Origin: Microbacteriaceae bacterium | Lineage (GTDB): Bacteria; Actinomycetota; Actinomycetes; Actinomycetales; Microbacteriaceae | Assembly (NCBI GenBank): GCA_947452355.1 | Contig: CANGCU010000011.1 | Coordinates: forward strand, 1-15,044 | DNA: 15,044 nucleotides | Direction of reading: 5' to 3' | Shown: positions 8,607-15,044 of the stretch, piece after piece | Layout: the number at the start of each line of letters is the position of its first letter | How positions within the stretch are numbered: position 1 is the first letter of the stretch | Made by a program: the position numbers and the translations under genes | The notes under the pieces: generated by a model | Databases searched by the model: none | Seen by the model: the letters and a program-made list of their open reading frames with translations, nothing else | What the model was told of the DNA's origin: nothing

Positions 8607-9049
8607 GAGTCCTCCACCATTTCCCCCAGTGTATTGCCGGCACGTTCCGCCGCGAGTGCAGTCTCCAGCAGGACAGTCGCTGCAACCTGGTCGATCATCG
8701 CACGTCCGGATTTCACGGTATGGGACGCGTCGTGAAGCGCGCTTTGAGCGCTAACCGTCGTGAGACGTTCATCGACGAGTCGCACAGGCACTGCGGACTC
8801 GTCGCGCAATTGTCGCGCGAAAGTTCGGGCATCAGCCGTGGAGGCGGTATCCATTCCATCGAGGCCAATCGGCAGGCCGCAGACAAACTCGAGCGCGTCA
8901 TACTCGCGAGCCAAGGACAGCAATTCCATCATTGCCTCGTCGCGTGCGAGGGTTACAACCGGAACAGCCATTAGCCCCTGGGGATCGCTCCGCGCGACCC
9001 CTACCCGACTGCGTCCGACGTCGATTCCAATACGAATACCGTTACGCAT
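8603..9049 (-). CDS. ruvX: RuvX/YqgF family nuclease (putative pre-16S rRNA nuclease)
   Basis: RNase H-like fold protein; E. coli YqgF is implicated in 16S rRNA 5' maturation, and the family was first proposed as a Holliday junction resolvase. The 148-residue product is of normal size. Seen: the first acidic residue Asp10 in IGIDVGRSRVGVA, FVCGLPIGLDG at 55-65, Glu94 in LVDERLTT, and Asp120 in MIDQVAAT, giving the expected D-E-D active site. ATG start six bases after the alaS stop. The bases just before the start (TCCTCC) are the opposite of a Shine-Dalgarno, so translation probably depends on reinitiation after alaS. Overlaps mltG by ATGA. The old junction-resolvase role is doubtful for this family. 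Confidence 0.93.
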   Translation of the reverse strand: MRNGIRIGIDVGRSRVGVARSDPQGLMAVPVVTLARDEAMMELLSLAREYDALEFVCGLPIGLDGMDTASTADARTFARQLRDESAVPVRLVDERLTTVSAQSALHDASHTVKSGRAMIDQVAATVLLETALAAERAGNTLGEMVEDS

Positions 9050-9055
9050 GGAGGA

Positions 9056-11710
9056 TTATCCGAGTGCTGCGCGGACATCATCCAATGCGGCGGCGATCAA
9101 CGATGGCTCGAGTCCGCCTCCCTGGGCAACGTCGTCGCGACCGCCGCCACCGCCACCGAGGACACTCGCGGCTCGTTTAGCGAGAACACCGGCGGATAAC
9201 CCCGCAGTACGGGCCTCCGGCGTGGTCGCGACAATAACCGCAGATTTCCCGTCGATTTCCGCGCCGAGAGCAACGACTCCGACGACCGCACCGAGACGAT
9301 CCCGGACATCAATCACAAGTTGGCGAAGTGAATCGCTTGAATCGAGGACGCCAACGGACGCAATCACTGCAGTGCCTGACCCAATCGCTACCGCTCCCTC
9401 GACAAGAGCCGGCACTCGCTCACGAACTGCCGCGGCCTGATGTTGAGCGATGGTCCGTTCCGCGTTCTTCAGTTGCTCAATCAAATCCGCGATGCGCACC
9501 GGGATCAATTCTTTCGGCGTCTTTAGTGTCGTCATCAGCTCACTGACGAGCGCACGCTCCGCCGCAAAAGAGTCAAAGGCCGCTGTGCCCACCAACGCTT
9601 CGACACGCCGATTCGTCGAACCAATACTTGATTCTCCGATCAGATTGATGAGCCCAATCTCGCTGGAACGAATAACGTGCGTTCCCGCGCAGAGCTCTCG
9701 CGACCACTCGCCACCGATATCGACCACTCGAACCGTGTCACCGTACTTCTCACCGAAGAGCGCCATTGCACCAGAATTCTTGGCTTCGTCGAGCGACATG
9801 ACTCTCGTCACAACGTCAAGGTTGTCCGAGATTGCGTTGTTCGCGATGTTCTCGATTTCGGATCGCGTAGCCGCTGAGAGCCCTTGATTCCACGCGAAAT
9901 CGAACCGCATGTACCCGGCCTTGTTGTAGGAACCGGCCTGGTGTGCGTCATTGCCGAGTGTCTGTCGAAGTGCTGCGTGAACTAGGTGAGTGGCCGAGTG
10001 GGCCTGCGCCGCACGCTGACGGTACGTCACGTCGACCACCGTCGTCACGGCGTTGTCGACGCCTACTTCACCGTCCGTGATTCGAACGGTGTGGGCGGTG
10101 AGACCCTTGATTGGACGCTGAACGTCGAGAACTTCAGCGGAGAAGCTGTCGCCGACGATGACACCTTCGTCAGCGTCCTGACCACCGCTCTCGGCATACA
10201 GACTTGTTTCGCGCAGAATCAACTCGACCGTGTCACCGACTTTCGCAGCGGGCACCGAAGCGCCGTCCCTGATGATGCCGAGGACCGTCGTTTCCGTAGT
10301 GAGGTCGTCATATCCAGTGAAAACTGTTTCGCCGGAGGTGCGAAATTCACCGTAAACCGACACGTCAGCGAGCGAACCCCGCTTTGCTTTGGCATCGGCT
10401 TTTGCGCGGGTTTTCTGTTCAAGCATCAAGGCATCAAACGTTGTCCGATCGACGGTCAGCCCTGCCTCTTCGGCCATCTCCAGCGTGAGGTCGATTGGGA
10501 AACCGTAAGTATCGTGCAACAGAAAAGCCGTGTCACCGGCAAGCGCGTCCGACGACTCCTTCTTCTGCTCCGCGACCGCGAGGTCGAGAATCTGAGTCCC
10601 CGACGCGAGCGTGCGGAGGAACGCTTCTTCCTCGCCGACGGCCGTTCGCGAAATCCGATCGTAATGCGTTGCCACGTCAGGATAGGAAGCCTGCATCGCG
10701 TCGCGCGACGCGGCGAAAAGTTCCGTAAACGTTGGGGCGTCTACGCCCAATAGCCGCATTGCACGCACCGAGCGCCGCAAGAGACGGCGAAGGATGTAGC
10801 CACGACCTTCGTTACCCGGCATCACGCCGTCGCTCATGAGCATGAGGGAGGAACGAATGTGATCCGCAACTACTCGCATTCGCACATCGTCATCGTGATC
10901 CGCGCCATAACGGCGTCCAGAAATCGCGGCCGCGCGGTCCAGTACCGGCCGAACCTGATCGATCTCGTACATGTTCTCGACGCCCTGCTTGAGGAAAGCG
11001 ACACGCTCCATGCCCATTCCCGTGTCGATATTTTTTCGAGGGAGTTCACCGTCGATGGTGAATTCAGTCTTCGATTTCACATCGGAGATGAGGTACTGCA
11101 TGAAGACGAGGTTCCAGATCTCGATGTAGCGCGTGTCGTCTACCGCCGGACCACCGTCTGGACCGTAAGCCGGTCCGCGATCAAAATAGATCTCCGAACA
11201 AGGCCCGGCGGGTCCGGGCTGTCCGGTCGTCCAGAAATTGTCGGTCTTGCCGAACCGCTGGATTCGATCGTCGGGGATACCCGCGACCTTCTTCCAGAGG
11301 TCGATTGCTTCATCGTCCTCTTCATAAACCGTGACCCACAGGTCTTTTTCCGCGAAACCGAGACCGCCGTCAGACTCTGGCGTCGTGAGAAGTTCCCACG
11401 CAAACCCGATGGCACCCTCCTTGAAGTAGTCGCCAAACGAGAAGTTTCCGTTCATCTGGAAGAACGTCCCATGACGCGTGGTCTTTCCGACCTCCTCGAT
11501 GTCGAGAGTTCGGATGCATTTTTGCACCGACGTCGCTCGCGGGAATGGGGCGGGCACAACACCCGTCAGATAGGGAATGAACGGCACCATTCCGGCCACC
11601 GTAAACATGAGCGTGGGGTCGTCTGACACGAGAGAAGCGGAGGGCACAACCGTGTGCCCTCGATCGGCAAAGTAGGTCAACCAACGACGTTGGATTTCAG
11701 CGGTTTCCAT
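9056..11710 (-). CDS. alaS: Alanyl-tRNA synthetase
   Basis: Charges tRNA-Ala with alanine and clears mischarged Ser- or Gly-tRNA-Ala. The 884-residue product is full length. Domains in order: class II catalytic core at about 1-250 with RHGTFFQMNGNFSFGDYF (79-96), the tRNA-recognition helical region to about 450, then the editing domain with zinc-site HSATH (His571, His575) and CAGTH (Cys674, His678). A coiled linker comes next, then the C-terminal DHHA1/C-Ala domain with a glycine run at 852-857 (GGGGGG) and RDDVAQGGG. The ATG start is preceded by TAGGGA, spacing about seven; that TAG is the stop of a 26-codon ORF upstream. It heads a long collinear gene run. Confidence 0.98.
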   Translation of the reverse strand: METAEIQRRWLTYFADRGHTVVPSASLVSDDPTLMFTVAGMVPFIPYLTGVVPAPFPRATSVQKCIRTLDIEEVGKTTRHGTFFQMNGNFSFGDYFKEGAIGFAWELLTTPESDGGLGFAEKDLWVTVYEEDDEAIDLWKKVAGIPDDRIQRFGKTDNFWTTGQPGPAGPCSEIYFDRGPAYGPDGGPAVDDTRYIEIWNLVFMQYLISDVKSKTEFTIDGELPRKNIDTGMGMERVAFLKQGVENMYEIDQVRPVLDRAAAISGRRYGADHDDDVRMRVVADHIRSSLMLMSDGVMPGNEGRGYILRRLLRRSVRAMRLLGVDAPTFTELFAASRDAMQASYPDVATHYDRISRTAVGEEEAFLRTLASGTQILDLAVAEQKKESSDALAGDTAFLLHDTYGFPIDLTLEMAEEAGLTVDRTTFDALMLEQKTRAKADAKAKRGSLADVSVYGEFRTSGETVFTGYDDLTTETTVLGIIRDGASVPAAKVGDTVELILRETSLYAESGGQDADEGVIVGDSFSAEVLDVQRPIKGLTAHTVRITDGEVGVDNAVTTVVDVTYRQRAAQAHSATHLVHAALRQTLGNDAHQAGSYNKAGYMRFDFAWNQGLSAATRSEIENIANNAISDNLDVVTRVMSLDEAKNSGAMALFGEKYGDTVRVVDIGGEWSRELCAGTHVIRSSEIGLINLIGESSIGSTNRRVEALVGTAAFDSFAAERALVSELMTTLKTPKELIPVRIADLIEQLKNAERTIAQHQAAAVRERVPALVEGAVAIGSGTAVIASVGVLDSSDSLRQLVIDVRDRLGAVVGVVALGAEIDGKSAVIVATTPEARTAGLSAGVLAKRAASVLGGGGGGRDDVAQGGGLEPSLIAAALDDVRAALG

Positions 11711-11718
11711 GATGTTCC

Positions 11719-11799
11719 CTACGCAGCCCGTGACTCATCGGATAGTTGAGAGGTGCATTCACGCTTCACGCCGACGGCAAACCACGCGAACGATTTCAC
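11719..11799 (-). CDS. 26-residue small ORF just upstream of alaS (leader peptide or gene remnant)
   Basis: GTG start with a strong GAGGAG (11810-11805) five bases upstream; 26 codons; the TAG stop sits inside the alaS ribosome binding site, nine bases before the alaS ATG. The peptide begins VKSFAWFAVGV, hydrophobic, then turns polar and ends SRAA. Related actinobacteria carry a small membrane protein of the DUF6167 type just before alaS whose start resembles MKRxxWFAVGV. This ORF may therefore be a shortened relic of that gene. Alternatively it is a leader peptide coupling into alaS; its last two sense codons are Ala-Ala. That it is translated is an inference from the ribosome binding site alone. 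Confidence 0.5.
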   Translation of the reverse strand: MKSFAWFAVGVKRECTSQLSDESRAA

Positions 11800-11823
11800 G
11801 GCCACTCCTCAGTGTTTTGTCAA

Positions 11824-11829
11824 AGTTTA
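11824..11829 (-). promoter_or_regulatory. Possible -10 box upstream of the small ORF and alaS
   Basis: TAAACT on the - strand fits TANNNT and would start a transcript about 18 bases before the small ORF's GTG, leaving room for its GAGGAG. It lies 12 bases past the terminator-like hairpin after rpsD. No clear -35 sequence is seen, so confidence is low; readthrough from rpsD is the alternative. Confidence 0.3.
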
Positions 11830-11840
11830 CGGGAATACGA

Positions 11841-11868
11841 AAGGGGTGGACTCGAAAGCCCACCCCTT
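11841..11868 (-). terminator. Terminator-like hairpin after rpsD
   Basis: AAGGGGTGG (11868-11860) and CCACCCCTT (11849-11841) form a perfect 9-bp GC-rich stem with a 10-base loop, starting 12 bases after the rpsD stop. It is followed only by TTCGTATT-like bases, a poor U tract, which is common among actinobacterial terminators but makes efficiency uncertain. The 5' arm overlaps the 3' arm of a second hairpin formed by AAAGCCCA and TGGGCTTT, so the two cannot form at once. Confidence 0.55.
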
Positions 11869-11882
11869 CTCGGTTGGGCTTT
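11855..11882 (-). promoter_or_regulatory. Alternative hairpin overlapping the rpsD stop codon and the terminator arm
   Basis: AAAGCCCA (11882-11875), beginning with the two A bases of the rpsD TAA stop, is perfectly complementary to TGGGCTTT (11862-11855), giving an 8-bp stem with a 12-base loop. Three bases of its 3' arm are also used by the 5' arm of the terminator-like hairpin, making the two structures mutually exclusive. A ribosome at the rpsD stop would cover the first arm and free the terminator. Regulatory use is inference. Confidence 0.4.
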
Positions 11883-12510
11883 ATCGCGCCGCGTAGTACT
11901 CGACGACGAGCTGTACTTCGCAGGTCACGGGGACCTCGGAGCGCTTCGGGCGGCGAACAAGGCGCGCCTGAAGTTTGTCAAGTTTGACATCGAGGTACTC
12001 GGGAACGGGAGGAAGGACATCGCGGTGAACACCGATTGCCGAGTCCTGGAAAAGCGGGGTTCCTTCGCTGCGCTCTTTGACGTGAATCATTTGACCGGGC
12101 TTGACGCGGAACGACGGACGGTCGACAAGTTGGCCGTCGACGAGGATGTGGCGGTGCACAACCATTTGACGCGCCTGAGCCGACGTGCGCGCGAATCCCG
12201 ATCGAAGGACAAGAGCATCAAGTCGCATCTCGAGTAGCTCGACCAGGTTTTCACCCGTGAGTCCCTGAGTGCGTCGCGCCTCGTTGAAGGTGTTGCGCAT
12301 CTGCGCTTCGCGAATGCCGTATTGCGCGCGGAGGCGCTGCTTTTCGCGCAGACGCATTGCGTAGTCGCCCTCGGATTTGCGCTTGGTTCGGCCGTGCTGT
12401 CCGGGTGGGAAAGCGCCTTCGCCCATCAGGCGAGCGGCCTTCGGGGTCAGTGCGATGCCGAGTGCTCGCGACAGGCGAACCTTGGCGCGGGTGCGGTTTT
12501 TGTCAGACAT
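11881..12510 (-). CDS. rpsD: 30S ribosomal protein S4
   Basis: Primary 16S rRNA-binding protein that nucleates 30S assembly; in several bacteria it also represses its own mRNA. The product is 209 residues. Seen: the N-terminal S4 domain (RLSRALGIALTPKAARLM, then GQHGRTKRK), the S4 RNA-binding domain at about 97-160 with MRLDALVLRSGFARTSAQARQMVVHRHILVDG, and the family C terminus EVQLVVEYYAAR. It lacks the N-terminal zinc cysteines, making it the cysteine-free S4 type. The ATG at 12510 is used because it gives MSDKNRTRAKVRLSR and has AAAAGGA four bases upstream. An in-frame reading to 12579 would translate the leader hairpins and is rejected. This is a stand-alone rpsD, away from the rpsM-rpsK-rpoA cluster. 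Confidence 0.97.
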   Translation of the reverse strand: MSDKNRTRAKVRLSRALGIALTPKAARLMGEGAFPPGQHGRTKRKSEGDYAMRLREKQRLRAQYGIREAQMRNTFNEARRTQGLTGENLVELLEMRLDALVLRSGFARTSAQARQMVVHRHILVDGQLVDRPSFRVKPGQMIHVKERSEGTPLFQDSAIGVHRDVLPPVPEYLDVKLDKLQARLVRRPKRSEVPVTCEVQLVVEYYAAR

Positions 12511-12543
12511 GGTGTCCTTTTCATAGCGTGACGAACAATGGAA

Positions 12544-12599
12544 TTTCCCCCACAACGGGGAAAGAAACATGAGGGCCACGGAGCCGGCTACAGGCTCCG
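12544..12599 (-). promoter_or_regulatory. rpsD 5' leader with two hairpins, candidate S4 control region
   Basis: The leader contains two perfect hairpins: CGGAGCC/GGCTCCG (12599-12593 with 12585-12579, 7-base loop) and TTTCCCC/GGGGAAA (12563-12557 with 12550-12544, 6-base loop). The second ends about 22 bases before the Shine-Dalgarno. Neither is followed by a T tract, so they do not look like terminators. S4 represses translation of its own mRNA through structured leaders in E. coli and Bacillus. An equivalent here is plausible but I do not recognise a known S4 leader motif. Confidence 0.45.
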
Positions 12600-12651
12600 A
12601 TTCTTGTGAGGAAGACGCAGCCGCACGTCTGTACTCTCAAGTGGTGTCTCT

Positions 12652-12657
12652 ACCCTA
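12652..12657 (-). promoter_or_regulatory. Probable rpsD promoter, extended -10 box
   Basis: TGTTAGGGT on the - strand carries an extended TGn element and TAGGGT (TANNNT). It is located 24 bases past the rarA stop and about 140 bases before rpsD. A -35 match is not convincing. Transcription from here would give a leader of about 135 bases that contains the two hairpins. The location between rarA and a highly expressed ribosomal gene supports the call. Confidence 0.45.
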
Positions 12658-12681
12658 ACAGAAACGGGGAACCGACACCAT

Positions 12682-13983
12682 TCAGCGGCCCTTCAGAATT
12701 CCTCGAATTCGAGCGAGACGTTCGGCGAGTTCTTTTTCCCGACCGTAGCCACTGGGCGTGTAATACTCCGGCGCGTCACCGATGCGGTATTCCTGCTGAG
12801 CTACTCCCCCATCGATGTCATGCGGATAGACATATCCCTTCCCGTGACCCAACTGTTTCGCACCCGCGTAGTGCGCGTCACGGAGATGGGGTGGCACCGG
12901 TTCAAACTTCCCGGCACGAATGTCGCGAATCGCTGTGTCAATCGCGACAATAACCGCGTTGGACTTCGGTGCAAGTGCGAGATGAATCGTTGCCTCCGCG
13001 AGCGGAATTCGACCCTCGGGCATTCCAATGAACTGAACAGCATCCGCGGCGGCGACCGCAATCGTCAACGACGAAGGATCCGCGACGCCAATGTCCTCGG
13101 CGGCAAGGATGACCAGTCGTCGGGCAATGAACCGAGGGTCCTCCCCCGCTTCAATCATGCGGGCCAGATAGTGAACTGAAGCGTCAACGTCACTACCTCG
13201 GACTGACTTGATGAAGGCACTGATCACGTCATAGTGTTCGTCGCCGTTTCGGTCGTAGCGTAGGAGCGCACGATCGCTCGCAGCGGCGACGGTCTCTGCC
13301 GTCACCACACCGCCAGGACCAACGACATTCGCCGCTGCCTCGAGGGTCGTGAGCGCGCGGCGCGCATCACCACTCGAGAGCAAGACCAGCGCGTCGACCG
13401 CCTCCTCATCTACCGACACACCTCCCGCCAATCCCTCAGGTGACGTAACCGCCCGTTGGACAAGTTCGGCGACATCACTGTCAACGAGTGGCCGAAGCGT
13501 GAGGAGGAGCGATCGGCTGAGAAGCGGTGTGATCACACTGAAGGATGGGTTTTCGGTCGTGGCGGCGATCAACGTGACCCACCCGTTTTCCACACCGGGA
13601 AGTAGAGCATCCTGTTGCGCCTTCGAGAAGCGATGAATCTCGTCCATGAAGAGCAACGTTGAGCCACCACCGTCGCTGATTCGTGACAACGCCGATTCCA
13701 TGACGTCCCGAACGTCCTTCACTCCGGCGGTCACCGCGGAAAGTTCGACAAAGTGACGCTGCGAGGTGCGGGCGATGACACTCGCGAGTGTCGTCTTGCC
13801 CGTGCCCGCGGGACCCCACAGAATGACGGAGACGCCACTGGTCCCCTGCGGTTCTGCCAACTGTCGCAGTGGCGAACTTGGATGAAGCAGGTGGTTTTGC
13901 CCGACGATTTCGTCGAGTGTGCGCGGACGCATGCGGACAGCAAGCGGCGCCGTACCACCAAAAAACCCAGTTTCACCCGCCAC
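12682..13983 (-). CDS. rarA: Replication-associated recombination protein A (RarA/MgsA AAA+ ATPase)
   Basis: RarA is a tetrameric clamp-loader-like ATPase that acts at stalled replication forks with SSB. The 433-residue product has normal length. Seen: Walker A GPAGTGKT at 57-64, Walker [11 protein letters not shown] (Asp114-Glu115), sensor 1 TTENPSF (Asn145), arginine finger Arg157 in LLSRS, then the SSGDARR sensor 2 region and the C-terminal tetramerisation domain with [19 protein letters not shown]. The start is uncertain: GTG at 13983 gives [10 protein letters not shown]...[18 protein letters not shown] and lies six bases after TATCAT. The later ATG at Met18 is less likely because it would remove conserved residues. 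The frame is open to 14316, but that would overlap the divergent DUF349 gene. Confidence 0.93.
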   Translation of the reverse strand: MAGETGFFGGTAPLAVRMRPRTLDEIVGQNHLLHPSSPLRQLAEPQGTSGVSVILWGPAGTGKTTLASVIARTSQRHFVELSAVTAGVKDVRDVMESALSRISDGGGSTLLFMDEIHRFSKAQQDALLPGVENGWVTLIAATTENPSFSVITPLLSRSLLLTLRPLVDSDVAELVQRAVTSPEGLAGGVSVDEEAVDALVLLSSGDARRALTTLEAAANVVGPGGVVTAETVAAASDRALLRYDRNGDEHYDVISAFIKSVRGSDVDASVHYLARMIEAGEDPRFIARRLVILAAEDIGVADPSSLTIAVAAADAVQFIGMPEGRIPLAEATIHLALAPKSNAVIVAIDTAIRDIRAGKFEPVPPHLRDAHYAGAKQLGHGKGYVYPHDIDGGVAQQEYRIGDAPEYYTPSGYGREKELAERLARIRGILKGR

Positions 13984-13989
13984 ATCACC

Positions 13990-13995
13990 ATGATA
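13990..13995 (-). promoter_or_regulatory. -10 box for a leaderless rarA transcript
   Basis: TATCAT on the - strand, then six bases, then the GTG start. This spacing places the transcription start on or next to the start codon, the standard layout for leaderless actinobacterial mRNAs. There is no Shine-Dalgarno at this start. A weak GTTACC lies about 17 bases upstream as a possible -35. Confidence 0.55.
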
Positions 13996-14055
13996 GGCGC
14001 GAGTAAGGTTCGGTAACGGTTCAGAAACGATGTGTTCGGGGTACCTCGCGCTGTG

Positions 14056-14061
14056 TACGCT
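14056..14061 (+). promoter_or_regulatory. -10 box for a leaderless DUF349 transcript
   Basis: TACGCT on the + strand, six bases before the GTG start. No Shine-Dalgarno is present, and an in-frame stop (14062-14064) leaves only one codon before the GTG. The arrangement mirrors that of rarA on the other strand. No clear -35 is seen. Confidence 0.5.
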
Positions 14062-14067
14062 TGACGG

Positions 14068-15044
14068 GTGAGCAGCGAAACAACATTTGGTCGGGTTGAT
14101 GCCGACGGTACCGTGTGGGTCAAAGACGGCGATTGGCGAAGTGTCGGTCAAGTCGTCGATGCGACTCCCGACGAGGCCCTCGCTTTTTATGTCTCGCGAT
14201 TCACGGAACTTGCGTCCCAGGTGATGTTGCTTGAGCAGCGCGCCAAAGCAGGAGCCGCTGCTCGGGATTTGCTCGCGGCGATCGAAAAGCTTGTCGTTGC
14301 GTTGACTGACGCTCATGCGGTCGGTGACCTAAACGCTCTTCGCCTCAGAGTTGGTGTCGTCGCGGAGTCGATTGCGGGACTCAAAGAAAAGCAAGAAGCC
14401 GAGAACAAGGAAGCGTCCGCCGAGTCACTCGCGCGACGAACGGCGATCGTCGAACGGGTGGAGGCGATTGCCTCGCAGATTGACGGCGCAATCCACTGGC
14501 GCAATGCGCAAAAAGAAATTGCCGACCTTTTCGAGGCATGGAAGAGTGAACAAAAGCTGCCGGTCCGAGTTCCCAAGAAGGTCGCTGACGACCTGTGGAA
14601 TCGCTTCAAGACGGCACGCCAAACATTCGACAAGGCACAGCGACTTTTCTTTCACACCAAACAATCCGCGGATAAAGAAGCAAAAAGTGTCAAGACGGAC
14701 TTGTGTGAAAAAGCAGAAGCTCTCGCGGCAAAAGGTGCCGACGGCATCGGTGCCTATCGCGCGCTGCTCGAGGCGTGGAAGAAGGCACCTCGCGCCAACC
14801 GCGCTCTCGATAACCAATTGTGGGATCGATTCAAGGCCGCCGGTGATGCCCTGTACAACGCAGGTGCAGCGGAGTGGAATGCCAATCGTGATGCCAAGCA
14901 GGCCCTTCTCACCGAATACGCTCATCTACTCACCGAAAAAGACGTTGACAAGGCCAAACGTGGTTTTCGCGACCTTCGCACAAAGTGGGACGGTATCGGC
15001 AATGTCGCCAAGGCCGATGAGCGCGCCATCAACGACGGTTTCAA
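14068..15044 (+). CDS. DUF349 domain-containing protein (3' end cut off by window edge)
   Basis: 325 residues are visible with no stop before the right edge. An N-terminal segment ([22 protein letters not shown], about 7-28) is typical of actinobacterial members. A helical, highly charged coiled-coil stretch follows (about 36-125), then three DUF349 repeats at about 125-195, 207-272 and 278 to the edge. Repeats one and two share the LWxRFKxA motif (176-183 and 251-258). No signal peptide or membrane segment is seen, so it is expected in the cytoplasm. Molecular function is not established for this family. The GTG start is nearly forced by a TGA two codons upstream. It is divergent from rarA with an 84-bp gap; in related genomes relA and secDF are often nearby, not visible here. 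Confidence 0.9.
   Translation, partial: MSSETTFGRVDADGTVWVKDGDWRSVGQVVDATPDEALAFYVSRFTELASQVMLLEQRAKAGAAARDLLAAIEKLVVALTDAHAVGDLNALRLRVGVVAESIAGLKEKQEAENKEASAESLARRTAIVERVEAIASQIDGAIHWRNAQKEIADLFEAWKSEQKLPVRVPKKVADDLWNRFKTARQTFDKAQRLFFHTKQSADKEAKSVKTDLCEKAEALAAKGADGIGAYRALLEAWKKAPRANRALDNQLWDRFKAAGDALYNAGAAEWNANRDAKQALLTEYAHLLTEKDVDKAKRGFRDLRTKWDGIGNVAKADERAINDGF

Noticed and set aside
9160..9200. GGT/GGC repeat in the alaS 3' region as a tandem repeat
   Set aside because: It encodes the glycine run of the AlaS C-terminal domain, a normal feature of the family.
9986..11626. Two 255-codon open frames on the + strand (9986-10753 and 10859-11626), plus a third at 8760-9440
   Set aside because: They are antisense to alaS and ruvX, have no ribosome binding site or family resemblance, and their low-complexity Arg/Ser/Pro or Val/Arg-rich composition is what high-GC antisense frames produce.
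11711..11880. T-box riboswitch before alaS
   Set aside because: The region is too short, has no T-box core sequence, and the structure seen is limited to the two hairpins at the rpsD end.
12544..12563. TTTCCCC/GGGGAAA hairpin as the rarA terminator
   Set aside because: It is about 120 bases past the rarA stop and downstream of the probable rpsD promoter, and is followed by ATTCC rather than a T tract.
12511..12579. N-terminally extended S4 starting at 12579
   Set aside because: The extension translates leader hairpins and the Shine-Dalgarno AAAAGGA; the S4 family starts at the ATG at 12510.
13984..14316. Longer rarA reading to 14316
   Set aside because: It would overlap the divergent DUF349 coding region, whose frame and family match are clear, and the added residues do not resemble RarA.
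1..15044. Mobile element, CRISPR, tRNA, phage or defence island
   Set aside because: Every coding stretch is assigned to a housekeeping family, no terminal inverted repeats, spaced direct repeats or cloverleaf were seen, and base composition looks even throughout by eye.

Overview
The window is about 15 kb of compact, fully annotatable actinobacterial chromosome. Protein details (EF-P with a PGKGG loop, S4 ending in EVQLVVEYYAAR, type II dehydroquinase, class I dihydroorotase, an actinobacterial DUF349 protein), frequent GTG starts, moderately high GC (estimated by eye, not computed) and gene order all point to Actinomycetota. The closest fit is Micrococcales, probably a streamlined Microbacteriaceae-like lineage with lower GC than most of its relatives. 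Genus is not determinable from the sequence alone.

Layout, right to left. A DUF349 gene runs off the right edge on the + strand and is divergent from rarA; both start at GTG six bases after a TANNNT box, which suggests leaderless transcription. Everything else is on the - strand. After rarA come a 171-bp gap with a probable rpsD promoter and a hairpin-rich leader, then rpsD, then a 170-bp gap. That gap holds a terminator-like hairpin overlapping an alternative hairpin, and a 26-codon ORF with a good ribosome binding site whose stop lies in the alaS ribosome binding site. From alaS there is a 13-gene collinear run: alaS, ruvX, mltG, aroE, aroC, aroK, aroB, aroQ, efp, nusB, pyrR, pyrB, pyrC (cut by the left edge). 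Junctions are mostly 4-base overlaps (ATGA or GTGA) or gaps under 45 bp. The largest gap, 68 bp before pyrR, contains an RNA hairpin that matches the known PyrR-binding site and pairs with the pyrR ribosome binding site.

Function. aroB, aroQ, aroE, aroK and aroC supply five of the seven shikimate steps to chorismate; the DAHP synthase and aroA are not in the window. pyrB and pyrC are pyrimidine steps two and three, with pyrR as their uridine-nucleotide-responsive regulator. alaS, rpsD, efp, nusB and ruvX serve translation, rRNA synthesis and rRNA maturation; rarA acts in replication-fork maintenance; mltG acts in cell-wall synthesis.

No tRNA, rRNA, CRISPR array, insertion sequence, prophage or defence gene was seen, and no stretch above 300 bases lacks a gene. 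I do not see a new multi-gene system. The less ordinary content is in the short intergenic regions: the PyrR RNA site, the rpsD leader, the overlapping hairpins and small ORF before alaS, and the paired leaderless promoters.
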